Source: a virus. From it: a stretch of 30,292 nucleotides of DNA. The notes beneath the pieces were generated by a model. It saw only the letters and a program-made list of their open reading frames with translations. It made no database searches and had not been told where the DNA came from. The stretch is from positions 1 to 30,292 of IMG/VR virus record IMGVR_UViG_3300021964_000321; one strand, written 5' to 3'. Shown in pieces: positions 7,143-15,786 of the stretch (position 1 is its first letter; every line of letters begins with the position of its first letter). Both the position numbers and the translations under genes were made by a program.

Positions 7143-7586
7143 ATGTTTAATGTACCAGTATTTGATGATCAGGCGTTGAACCAAACTCCGGTTAGGTACG
7201 AAAAAAAGCAGTTAACGCTAGAAAACCTGTTTGAAGAATTAGATAAGGTGGAAGACAATTTCCCAAGCATGCCTCCTTTTGAGGCATTAAGAATGTATTT
7301 TACTGAGACATGTCCTCAATCTATAATGGATAGTTATTATATGTTCTTATTAGAGACTGAACAATCAGCCAGAGAATACCATCAATTGCCTTTTGATGGC
7401 GGCTTATGGGATCAGCCTAGACAATTATTAGATATATTTACAACTATTAGATCAGAACGAAATCAATATGAACGAATTCGTTATGAACAAATGGAAAGAA
7501 AGAATAAGAAAGCACAGGCAACTAGTGATATGCCTGGGGCTAAGAATTTAACAATGAACGAGGATCTACCTCCAAGGCAAGGCTAA
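7143..7586 (+). CDS. Tail assembly chaperone, T domain (expressed mainly as frameshift fusion)
   Basis: An ATG-initiated reading would give 147 residues, but the frame is open back to 6966, and the extension from about 7044 reads like real protein: RSYDCETC, then about 14 residues to a third Cys, then FLDKWPGQESY. The likely main product is thus a ~333-residue fusion of the upstream chaperone with this domain, made by -1 frameshift. The ATG has a weak AGGA seven bases before it and might also be used. The domain is helical with VRYEKKQLTLENLFEELDKV, FEALRMYFTETCPQSIMDSY and YYMFLLETEQ, and a charged C-terminus. It should recruit the tube protein to the tape measure. The stop overlaps the next start (TAATG). 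Confidence 0.7.
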   Translation: MFNVPVFDDQALNQTPVRYEKKQLTLENLFEELDKVEDNFPSMPPFEALRMYFTETCPQSIMDSYYMFLLETEQSAREYHQLPFDGGLWDQPRQLLDIFTTIRSERNQYERIRYEQMERKNKKAQATSDMPGAKNLTMNEDLPPRQG

Positions 7587-8275
7587 TGGCAATAAAGTTT
7601 ACATACGGCGGAAGAAATTATGAAGAAGCTTTTGAAGCTTTCGGTAAAGTAGCAGAAACGCTTGATAAACTTAAAAAAGAAATGGGGGAACTAACCCCGC
7701 TCTTTAATAAGATAGCTGATCCTTTAGTTAGCACAGTAAAAGCTAGATTTGATACTGATGTATTAAATGAAATTCCTTATAATGAAGATGCACCTGGTGC
7801 TAAACGTTCAGTACATACAAAATTAGCCAGGGTTAATCCTGGTGGACCTACTCTAAAAGATTCAGGTAGGTTACAACGTAGTATTAGAAGATTAAAAAGC
7901 CCTACAAAAAGTAAATCAGGTGGACAAAGGGAAGTTAGTACACTAAGAATTGGTACAACAGGAGTACCGTATGCTGAAGATCATCTATATGGTGGTGAAT
8001 GGATTATTGAAGGCTGGGAAAAGAAATATGCTTATGGCGGAAAACAAAAAAGTAAATTCTTTACAGACTTTGATGCCATGAATTACCCTAATGGTAAAAC
8101 TAATGCTTCGGAGTATGGGGCAAACTTTGCTAAAATATCTAGTTATCCTCAAGCTCGAAGAAGAGTTGAAGTACCTATTAGGAATTTCTTAGCAATAGAT
8201 TTTGAAGTTGAAGATTTCATTAATGACAATGTAGTAGATTTTGCAAATAAGATGTTAGAAAAATATGGCAAGTAG
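7586..8275 (+). CDS. Tail completion / virion morphogenesis protein (Mu gpG-like)
   Basis: 229 residues. The segment GPTLKDSGRLQRSI (about residues 86-99), followed by LRIGTTGVPYAEDHLYGGEW and later SSYPQARRRVEVPIRNFLAI, matches the layout of the phage virion morphogenesis / tail completion family (Phage_tail_S type): a P-L-x-D-S/T-G-x-L-x-x-S motif, a YA-x-x-H turn with nearby Gly-Gly, and a P-x-R-x-F-L close to the C-terminus. Such proteins act at the head-tail joint or tail end. The start overlaps the upstream stop by one base, and the end overlaps the tape-measure start by 11 bases, suggesting translational coupling. Its place after the chaperones rather than before the tube protein is slightly unusual. 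Confidence 0.68.
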   Translation: MAIKFTYGGRNYEEAFEAFGKVAETLDKLKKEMGELTPLFNKIADPLVSTVKARFDTDVLNEIPYNEDAPGAKRSVHTKLARVNPGGPTLKDSGRLQRSIRRLKSPTKSKSGGQREVSTLRIGTTGVPYAEDHLYGGEWIIEGWEKKYAYGGKQKSKFFTDFDAMNYPNGKTNASEYGANFAKISSYPQARRRVEVPIRNFLAIDFEVEDFINDNVVDFANKMLEKYGK

Positions 8276-11200
8276 ACAAAGTAATAGATTAGAGATGTTA
8301 ATTAACATCACTTCCAAAGGTGGCCCAGAGCTATCTAAATTAGGGAGTGCTGCTAAAAAATTAGGTGCTATCTTTGACCATCTAGATAAAGCTATGGAAA
8401 AAGCTGAACTGACTACAAGAGAAGGCCGTGGAGAGTATAAGAGATTTGCGGGGAATATAAAAGGGTTAATGGCAGAAACCAATAAATATAGTCAAGCTAA
8501 ACAAAAATTAAATAAAGAGTTGCGGAAAGATCCTTCTAAACAAAATGCAGCAACTATTGATAAATTAAGATCAGCAACAGCAAAAGCTATGTCTGCTGCT
8601 AAAAGTTATGGTAAATCAGTAAATGAAATAGTTCCTGGACTAGTTAAATTGAATTTTACAAAGAAGGAAGTATTAAAGAATACTAAGTTATTGGCACAAG
8701 CTGAAGGTCAAGCCGCAGCTAAGGCAAAGAATTTTATAGGAGTAACAAAACAAAAAGACCGTGCAACCAATAGATCCAGTAGCGCTGTTAAAAAGAATAC
8801 TATCGATATTAAAAAGAATACAATTGAAGTTAAGAAGAACGAATTTGCAAACAACCAATTAAGGCAACGATTAGATACTACGGGTGGTGGAGCATTTGCT
8901 AGAATGAGAAGATCTGCTGGAGCTTTAAGAAATCAACTCCTACTTTTAACATTTGCTACTGCTGCATTAAGATCTGCATTTAATTCTTCTTTTGCTGCTG
9001 CTAATGAATTAGAAGCATCTTTAAAAGGCTTAGGAGCAGTTGCTATTAATACAGGAGCTAGCTTCGAAGGTGCTAAACAGGCTGCTTTAGATCTTAACAA
9101 GCAAGGATTATTAAGTATCCAAGATGCTGCAGCTGGTTTGAAAAATTTATTATCATCAGGATTTGGTTTACCAGAAGCTATTAAATTAATGAACACATTA
9201 ACTGATGCTGCTTCATTTAATAGACAGGGAACACTGGCTCTGGGGCAAGCGGTTGTAGGGGCTACACAAGGTATTAAAAATCAAAACTCAATCATGGTTG
9301 ATAATGCTGGTATTACTAAAAACTTATCAATTATGTATAAAGAATATGCAGCTAGTATTGGTACATCAGCAGGTAAATTAGATGAAGCTCAAAAACGTCA
9401 AGCTATATTCAACGGGATATTAAAAGAAGGTGCAGTATTTGCGGGTAATGCTGATGCAGTTATTAATACAATGGCTGGATCATTAACAGTATTAGGAGTA
9501 AATTCTCAATTAGCTGCTGCAGAAATGGGTAAATTAGTTCAACCTCTAGCTTCTGGATTTGTTAAAGCATTTGCTGACAGTTCAAAGGCTATTGAAACTT
9601 TTGCTAAAGGTATCCAAGACAGTGATACTCGAATGGTTGCTATGCTTGAAATAGGTTACAAGATTGAAGACTTTTTCTCTAGTGTTGCTTTGGTTGCAGG
9701 AAATGCTGGTAAAGCTATTTCGGGTTTAGTATTAAGTATAGTTAATTTTAGCATTGGCGGAGTTAGTGCAGCAGGATCACTTCTAAAATATATAGTTGTA
9801 ATGAAAGCGTTTTCAGCTATAACGGGTAGAGTGACAATGACTCAAGCTGCGGCAAATGAGCAATTGATGGCAGGTAATGCAATATATAAAATCAATACAA
9901 GACAAGTTTTATTCCAAGATGCTGCTTATAAAAATCTTAATGGTACATTAACAATGGTTAAACTCCAATATGCTAGTTTAAATGTAAATATGAAGGCAGT
10001 TTCATTCTCCCTTACTGGGATGTCAAACTTAATCAGTAATTTAGGCGCTAAGTTTATGGCCTTAGGAACTGCTATAAAAGTTACCACGGGAAGCAGCTCT
10101 GCATTTATTGGCGGAATGACCCTAGCGGTTAATACATTAGGAAGAGCATTTTTTTCATTATTCAAATTTGCTTTGAGATTTTCAGCAATTCTTTTTGCTT
10201 TTAATATTGTTAGTGGGATTATTGGTAAATTCACAGGCTGGAACGAAGCCTTAGAACAAACTGAAAAGAATGCTAATAGGAATACTACTGCCTTAGAAGC
10301 TTTAAGACAACAGATAGCAGGGTTAGACGGTCAAATAAATAGAACACTGGTAACTTCAAGGAAGTTTACTGACCAGTTATCTAATCAAAGTGCTTATTTA
10401 ATCCAGTCAAGTATAGTAAAAAGTGAACAACAAAAATTAGTTGCACTTAGATCCCAGTTTAATAAAGATATGTCTTTAAAAGAACAAGCTGCATTACAAG
10501 TTCAAATCGATAAACAGATAGAGGGATTAGAGAAAGAACAAGCTTTATTAACAGAATATCAGAAAAAGATTGAAGCTTTAAATGCTGAACATGAAGCTAG
10601 GATTGCTGGTGGAATTGTTCGCTTAAATGCTCAGAAAACTATTCTACAAAAAAGACAAGGCGTTGAAGATGTACTAACTGCATTTCAAACTCATTTAGAT
10701 ATCCTTGACCAGCAAGCTGATTTCCATAAAACTAAATTAGCAGCAGTGGACCAAAATAACTTTGAGATATTACAAGCTGAAAAAGATTATGCTCAAGCTT
10801 CTCTATTTGCAGAACAAGAAGTTAACTTTCAAAGAGCTGAATTATTAAAACAAGGCTTTAATAAAATGGAATCTATTAGAACACAGTATGATAAGAAAAT
10901 GATTGAGTCTGATTTAGATGAACTGGGTAGAATTAAAAAGAAATATGAAAACCTTAGACGGGTAGAAGTAGCGGGAATCAATGCAATTGCAGATAGTATG
11001 GTTGGTTCAGAAACAGCTGGAAATACAGCATTGGGTGCAAGCTATGCAGATGCAACTAGGTCAATGGGGGGAGTTGATGTTGGACAAAGCGTTCCAGGAG
11101 GGGGATATGGTACAGGTCAATTAAAAGAATTTATAGCTTTACAAGGTAAACTAAAAGAAACATTAGCTAATACTAATTTAACTGAAGCACAACGTAATGC

Positions 11201-12704
11201 TATCTTAACCGATTATAATAAAAAATTAGATATCCAAAAAGCTAACTTCCAATTAGTTATAGATACTTATAAACAAGCCGGAGATGGTAAAGAACAAATA
11301 GCTTATTTTAATGAAATTAATAAACAGATTGATACTCAAAAAGAAAGTATCGGTAAACTAGGAACTCAATATAGTGCTTATACTGATCAGCTTGATAAAT
11401 CTAAAACAAGGGTAGATGAAATTAATAAACAAAGAGAAGAAACTATCAATAAAGCTAAAGAACAATTAAATAATGAAGAGTTGATGATGTTGGGAGCTGC
11501 AATGTATAGGGAAGACCTAAGACAACTCGGTAATACTTATAAAGAATTAACCAATCAGGTAATGTTATATGGTGATGCTAATACAGGACTGTTAAGTCAA
11601 TTGGATAGAAACTTAATGTTCCAAAAAGATTTAAATAATGTAACTGAGCAATATAGAAATTCTGTTCAAGGGGCAAAATCTATGTTACTAGAATTCCTTA
11701 ATCCTATGCAAACCTCAGATGATCTAATTCGTAAACAAGCTGAGGCAACAGACAAACTTGCATTAAAACAAGCAGAAGCTCAAGCTAAGGCTAAAGATAA
11801 TGTAACGCTTGCAAAATTACAAGCAGAACAAGAACAAGCTCAACTTGACTACATGGAATCAAAACCTGCATTATTTGCTAAAGAAATAGGGCTCCAAAAA
11901 TTAAGAAGAGATGCTGCTGATGAAAAAGTAAGAGCTACAGAAAAAGAAATCGAAGTATTAGAAAAATTAAATGATATAGAGAAACAAGCCTTATTAGATA
12001 ATAACAGTGCTGAAAGGGTTCAACAGCAAATAGCAAACTTTCAAAAGTATGCTGAATTCTTTAGTGGGTTTATTGGGAAGATGCAAGATCTTGAAAGTAA
12101 CCGACTAATGGCTAATATGAAATATCAGAAGAGCCTAAACAAAGAAGTTATGAATGGAGTACTAAATCAGAAACAAGCTGATGCATTAGCTCTTGAAAAC
12201 ATGAAGGTAACCAGAGCAGAAAAAGCAAAACAAGAAAAGCTTGCACTTGCTGGATTGATTAGGGATGTAGGAAGACAAATTATGGTTTACGCTGCTAAGA
12301 AGGCAGCTGAAAGAGGCCAGATTGGTCAAGCACTTGGTTTACTTGCGGCAGGGGTTGCAGCTAACGCATTGATTAACAGTTATGCTAATAAGATAACTCG
12401 AGAAGCTGAATCTGATTACATGGATGCTCAAAATAGATTTGAAAGAAGAGAAGCTGAAATAAGAGGAGAAGGTGATAACCAGGCAGGATCAGCTAATCAA
12501 CAAAGATTTGGTGGATCTATTAAAGCTCAAAACTTATCGGTTGAAATAAATCCAACGGTGGTAATACAAGGGGAACAAGTCTTTATAGGACAAGGAAGTG
12601 TAAATGAATTTGGGGCTGAACTACAATCCCTATTATTAACAAGTGTTAACGATGCTATTGAAAATAGAGAAATTGACTTAAGCAATGTTTCGGACAGGGG
12701 ATAA
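8265..12704 (+). CDS. Tail tape measure protein
   Basis: 1479 residues, the second-longest gene. Residues 1-200 are Lys/Ala-rich helix with a short internal repeat (KKNTIDIKKNTIEVKKN near 175-192). Residues ~210-460 resemble the conserved tape-measure core (NELEASLKGLGAVAINTGAS, LGQAVVGATQGIKN). Hydrophobic stretches lie near 222-246, 485-513 and 628-656 (FFSLFKFALRFSAILFAFNI) and a weaker one near 1350-1375; such segments fit a role in membrane passage of DNA. Residues 690-1310 are long coiled coils. Tail length scales with tape-measure length at roughly 0.15 nm per residue, suggesting a tail of about 0.2 micrometre. It is translationally coupled to the upstream gene. No peptidoglycan hydrolase domain is evident by eye. 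Confidence 0.9.
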   Translation: MASRQSNRLEMLINITSKGGPELSKLGSAAKKLGAIFDHLDKAMEKAELTTREGRGEYKRFAGNIKGLMAETNKYSQAKQKLNKELRKDPSKQNAATIDKLRSATAKAMSAAKSYGKSVNEIVPGLVKLNFTKKEVLKNTKLLAQAEGQAAAKAKNFIGVTKQKDRATNRSSSAVKKNTIDIKKNTIEVKKNEFANNQLRQRLDTTGGGAFARMRRSAGALRNQLLLLTFATAALRSAFNSSFAAANELEASLKGLGAVAINTGASFEGAKQAALDLNKQGLLSIQDAAAGLKNLLSSGFGLPEAIKLMNTLTDAASFNRQGTLALGQAVVGATQGIKNQNSIMVDNAGITKNLSIMYKEYAASIGTSAGKLDEAQKRQAIFNGILKEGAVFAGNADAVINTMAGSLTVLGVNSQLAAAEMGKLVQPLASGFVKAFADSSKAIETFAKGIQDSDTRMVAMLEIGYKIEDFFSSVALVAGNAGKAISGLVLSIVNFSIGGVSAAGSLLKYIVVMKAFSAITGRVTMTQAAANEQLMAGNAIYKINTRQVLFQDAAYKNLNGTLTMVKLQYASLNVNMKAVSFSLTGMSNLISNLGAKFMALGTAIKVTTGSSSAFIGGMTLAVNTLGRAFFSLFKFALRFSAILFAFNIVSGIIGKFTGWNEALEQTEKNANRNTTALEALRQQIAGLDGQINRTLVTSRKFTDQLSNQSAYLIQSSIVKSEQQKLVALRSQFNKDMSLKEQAALQVQIDKQIEGLEKEQALLTEYQKKIEALNAEHEARIAGGIVRLNAQKTILQKRQGVEDVLTAFQTHLDILDQQADFHKTKLAAVDQNNFEILQAEKDYAQASLFAEQEVNFQRAELLKQGFNKMESIRTQYDKKMIESDLDELGRIKKKYENLRRVEVAGINAIADSMVGSETAGNTALGASYADATRSMGGVDVGQSVPGGGYGTGQLKEFIALQGKLKETLANTNLTEAQRNAILTDYNKKLDIQKANFQLVIDTYKQAGDGKEQIAYFNEINKQIDTQKESIGKLGTQYSAYTDQLDKSKTRVDEINKQREETINKAKEQLNNEELMMLGAAMYREDLRQLGNTYKELTNQVMLYGDANTGLLSQLDRNLMFQKDLNNVTEQYRNSVQGAKSMLLEFLNPMQTSDDLIRKQAEATDKLALKQAEAQAKAKDNVTLAKLQAEQEQAQLDYMESKPALFAKEIGLQKLRRDAADEKVRATEKEIEVLEKLNDIEKQALLDNNSAERVQQQIANFQKYAEFFSGFIGKMQDLESNRLMANMKYQKSLNKEVMNGVLNQKQADALALENMKVTRAEKAKQEKLALAGLIRDVGRQIMVYAAKKAAERGQIGQALGLLAAGVAANALINSYANKITREAESDYMDAQNRFERREAEIRGEGDNQAGSANQQRFGGSIKAQNLSVEINPTVVIQGEQVFIGQGSVNEFGAELQSLLLTSVNDAIENREIDLSNVSDRG

Positions 12705-12708
12705 TTAA

Positions 12709-14601
12709 ATGGCAAACGGACTTAAATATGATGTAGCACCAAGCTTAGGAACTCAATCAACTCCTAGTGCTGATGGCTCAAAATTTCAAATGGGTATTGC
12801 GATTGACTTAACTAATCGTAAATATGAATATGGACAAGTAATTAAATACTCATTAGCAGCCGATGATTTTGATGCTACAACTACTGCATTAAATACTCAT
12901 CAATTTGGGATAACACATACCACACGAGATGAAAATAGTTGTCCGTCCCAGTTTATTCAATATGGGGATAGAGCAGTATTTGGGCCTTCATCCGTTTCTG
13001 GATATGAAGGATATACAGAGCCAGTAAGATTAGCAGCTGCAGGACACCTTAACGATACTAATTCAACCAGTTGGACAGACGGCGTAATATACTCGCTTGA
13101 TAGAGCCAACAGATATAAATATCAACTTTCAGACTCAGTGAGCATATACGGTACAGGTAGAGCGGCTGGCTGGTATATGGAAAACATTCAAGGGCAAACA
13201 TGTGGTATAAGAAAAGGGTATATAAGTTTAAATCACATGGGACGCTATGTTCAAGTAGGTTCGGGCTTTCCTGGATTGACCGACCGTTGGGAAAATGATA
13301 ATGTGGGGCAAGGTATTGTAGGGATTAAAATTGACTTACCTGTTGCTCATACCGATACTGTTAATAATATAGTTCAAGGCTATAGTACAGGGCCATTACA
13401 TGCAAATGCTAAGGGTCACTCAAGAGAATTTAGTAAATACGGGTTAATGCCTTTTAGAACAAGTCTTCTAGCAAATTCCGCTACAGAATCAGAAATTGAT
13501 TATTATAATGATGCTGCTAATGGAAGTGATACTACTGGCGTATTTAGATATACTTATAAACACAATGATTCAAATTCTTATTTAGCACAGTTTAGTATTA
13601 ATAACACTTCAAGAGATGTTATTGCTGCTGATGAAACTGAGATGGCTTTACTTACAGGATTTGACCACCCAGGTGGGGAATTTAAAGATACCGCTCAAGC
13701 TTTACTTACTTCTCAAAATGGGTTATCAACTCTTGATAGTGGTCATTATGTAAGTACTGGTATATTTTATCAACCTCTAACACGCAGCATTCAAAATGAC
13801 AATGACGGTAGATATTCTAAATTAACTTCAGGTACAAATTATAGAATGGGTATTACTTATAGAGGTAATATGACTAACAATTCTTCAATAGAAGCACCTT
13901 CTTATTCTTATGCCTTTTTTCAATGGAGTCCAGGGATTGCTTCTGGGGATACAAATACTTATACAGATTTTTATATGTCAACAGATAAACTATTAGACGG
14001 TACCGATGCTAATAAAAAAGCTATTAATACTTATACAACTAAAATGGTTAGTGGTAATGTTGAATCTGCTAATATTGATTTAAGTAATGGGGTCAATTAC
14101 CAAGCTATGGGGGTTGTTCAAGTAAGTAAAAATACTACTGGTAATTCCTCTAGTAGATATTCGGGAGTTGAACAAATGATGTTTATTGATAATATGTGGC
14201 TTGAACATGAAGGTGATATTTCAAATGCTTCAGGGCAAGGCTATTGTATTATTGACCAAAGCCCCGAACAAGGAACATTACAGGTTAATAGGTTTCAAGC
14301 TAGTAAACCTACCAAGGTAACTTTATCTGATGGTTCAAGAAGAACAATGGATATTACGGGAAGTAACCAACGGTTCCTACATGAAATTAGTTGTGAGTTC
14401 TTATATTTACCACAAACAGAATATGATAAATTACAAGATTTATTGAGATGGCAAGATTTAGGGCATAAATTAACATTACACCCTCACTTGCCACAAGTAC
14501 CACATTGTTTAGTAGGAGAGATGGAAATAACAAATGTTAGAAAAAGCTTTTGGGATCTAACCAGGTTTTCAATAAGCTATAAATTTACTGAAACGGATTA
14601 G
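12709..14601 (+). CDS. Distal-tail-like structural protein
   Basis: The 630-residue protein follows the tape measure, the usual place of the distal tail protein (Dit). The N-terminal ~45 residues and C-terminal ~90 residues look like the conserved tail-ring part: FLYLPQTEYDKLQDLLRW (Y-x-x-L-x-x-L-L pattern), a turn, and FWDLTRFSISYKF as closing strands. The middle ~480 residues are beta-rich, with many Ser/Asn/Thr/Gly and aromatic residues (SSIEAPSYSYAFFQWSPGIA), consistent with one or more carbohydrate-binding-like (galectin/CBM) insertions, as found in evolved Dit proteins. The SD AGGGG lies close before the ATG. No signal or membrane segments. Alternative: a baseplate side protein. Dit is preferred from order and length. 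Confidence 0.55.
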   Translation: MANGLKYDVAPSLGTQSTPSADGSKFQMGIAIDLTNRKYEYGQVIKYSLAADDFDATTTALNTHQFGITHTTRDENSCPSQFIQYGDRAVFGPSSVSGYEGYTEPVRLAAAGHLNDTNSTSWTDGVIYSLDRANRYKYQLSDSVSIYGTGRAAGWYMENIQGQTCGIRKGYISLNHMGRYVQVGSGFPGLTDRWENDNVGQGIVGIKIDLPVAHTDTVNNIVQGYSTGPLHANAKGHSREFSKYGLMPFRTSLLANSATESEIDYYNDAANGSDTTGVFRYTYKHNDSNSYLAQFSINNTSRDVIAADETEMALLTGFDHPGGEFKDTAQALLTSQNGLSTLDSGHYVSTGIFYQPLTRSIQNDNDGRYSKLTSGTNYRMGITYRGNMTNNSSIEAPSYSYAFFQWSPGIASGDTNTYTDFYMSTDKLLDGTDANKKAINTYTTKMVSGNVESANIDLSNGVNYQAMGVVQVSKNTTGNSSSRYSGVEQMMFIDNMWLEHEGDISNASGQGYCIIDQSPEQGTLQVNRFQASKPTKVTLSDGSRRTMDITGSNQRFLHEISCEFLYLPQTEYDKLQDLLRWQDLGHKLTLHPHLPQVPHCLVGEMEITNVRKSFWDLTRFSISYKFTETD

Positions 14602-14604
14602 GGA

Positions 14605-15786
14605 ATGTCAGTTAAAAAGGGAAGCGCATCAAAAATTACAGGAGTAACCCCAAAGCTTTACATCAAAGACGACGGGACTACTTATACTACAGGAGAAGAC
14701 TATAATAGTTTATGGTCTGCCAATTCGGGTAGTGGAGATTTAGCCAATTCAACAGCTACAGGTTATGCTAATGTAGGGCATTGGAAATTCAATGAATTAG
14801 AAGGCAACACAGTATTTAATCAACGTCACCGTAATGCTAATAATTTAGCTATACGTGATATGTCAAGGGGTAAAGATGCTGTGGGTACTTTTGTTCAATT
14901 TACATTAGAAAATAATGATCAGCCTAGTGTTGCTAAACGTAAACAGTTTTGTATGATTGGGGACGGGGCACAAATAGTAGAAGCCTCAAATTTTAAAAAC
15001 TTTGTAAAATCAAATCCTATTGGTGGCACAAATTTAGGATCGGGTGGAAATTTCAATGGGAAATTACATTTTGACATGTGGGCTTTTTTTAGAGCTATTC
15101 CTACATCAGGCGAAGTACAAACTTTATTATGCTTTCATAACGAAGCAGATTCTAATAATTTTGATAGAGTATTAAGTTTTAATGTCGAAAACAGTGGTGG
15201 ATCACCACAAGTAAAATTAAATTATTTAAATACTGCAGAAACAGGTTCTGCTACCTATACCAGTACAACTGCTGGAAGTGCTTTATATCCTGATGGTATA
15301 TCTAGTGCAGGTGGATTACATCATATTAGTTTGGTATTTGATAGAGAAGAAACATTTGGATCAGGTGGTTCTACAGGAATTTATATTGACGGTGTTAAAT
15401 ATTCAGGTACAGCTAGTGGGACAATGGAACCCAACGCGGTTGATTGTAATACTAATGGATTTATTGGTTGTAGAATTGCAGAATCCAATACTGACTTTAC
15501 TGCAGACCAGTCTTCAGGGGCTCCAACCTTTGACCAACATTTTACAGGAAAGATTTATATGGCTCAATTATCAAATGATGCTTCAGGAGCAACATCTACC
15601 CGATTAACTGCTTTAACTGGTATGAGATTTGATGTCCCAAGGGGTCCAGCAAAAGTTGACTTTTCAGACCGCTTTGAAGTAAAAGGGCCAAATGTATTAC
15701 AAGAGATTGGATCTTTGGTTCAAAAAATGGAAACTCAAAAAGGTACCTTTACTGTTAACTTATCAAGTATAAAGGTTAAAAATTAA
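14605..15786 (+). CDS. Tail protein with LamG/concanavalin-like lectin domain
   Basis: 393 residues. The core shows the laminin-G/concanavalin A-like jelly-roll pattern: GHWKFNELEGNTVFNQ (~58-73) as opening strand, LHFDMWAFFRAIPTSGEVQT (~154-173), LHHISLVFDRE (~236-246) followed by GIYIDGVKYSGT (~259-270), and FTGKIYMAQLSNDAS as the closing strand. These domains bind sugars. The C-terminal ~45 residues (VDFSDRFEVKGPNVLQEIGS) are helical and could anchor it to the tail tip. Position between the distal-tail-like protein and the giant hub suggests a role in binding host surface glycans. Only three bases separate it from the upstream stop; it overlaps the next start (TAATG). Confidence 0.65.
   Translation: MSVKKGSASKITGVTPKLYIKDDGTTYTTGEDYNSLWSANSGSGDLANSTATGYANVGHWKFNELEGNTVFNQRHRNANNLAIRDMSRGKDAVGTFVQFTLENNDQPSVAKRKQFCMIGDGAQIVEASNFKNFVKSNPIGGTNLGSGGNFNGKLHFDMWAFFRAIPTSGEVQTLLCFHNEADSNNFDRVLSFNVENSGGSPQVKLNYLNTAETGSATYTSTTAGSALYPDGISSAGGLHHISLVFDREETFGSGGSTGIYIDGVKYSGTASGTMEPNAVDCNTNGFIGCRIAESNTDFTADQSSGAPTFDQHFTGKIYMAQLSNDASGATSTRLTALTGMRFDVPRGPAKVDFSDRFEVKGPNVLQEIGSLVQKMETQKGTFTVNLSSIKVKN

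Noticed and set aside
15278-15607. Alternate + frame of 109 codons inside the LamG gene
   Set aside because: Leu/Ile/Val/Gln-rich product typical of out-of-frame reading; no SD; the LamG frame is clearly coding.
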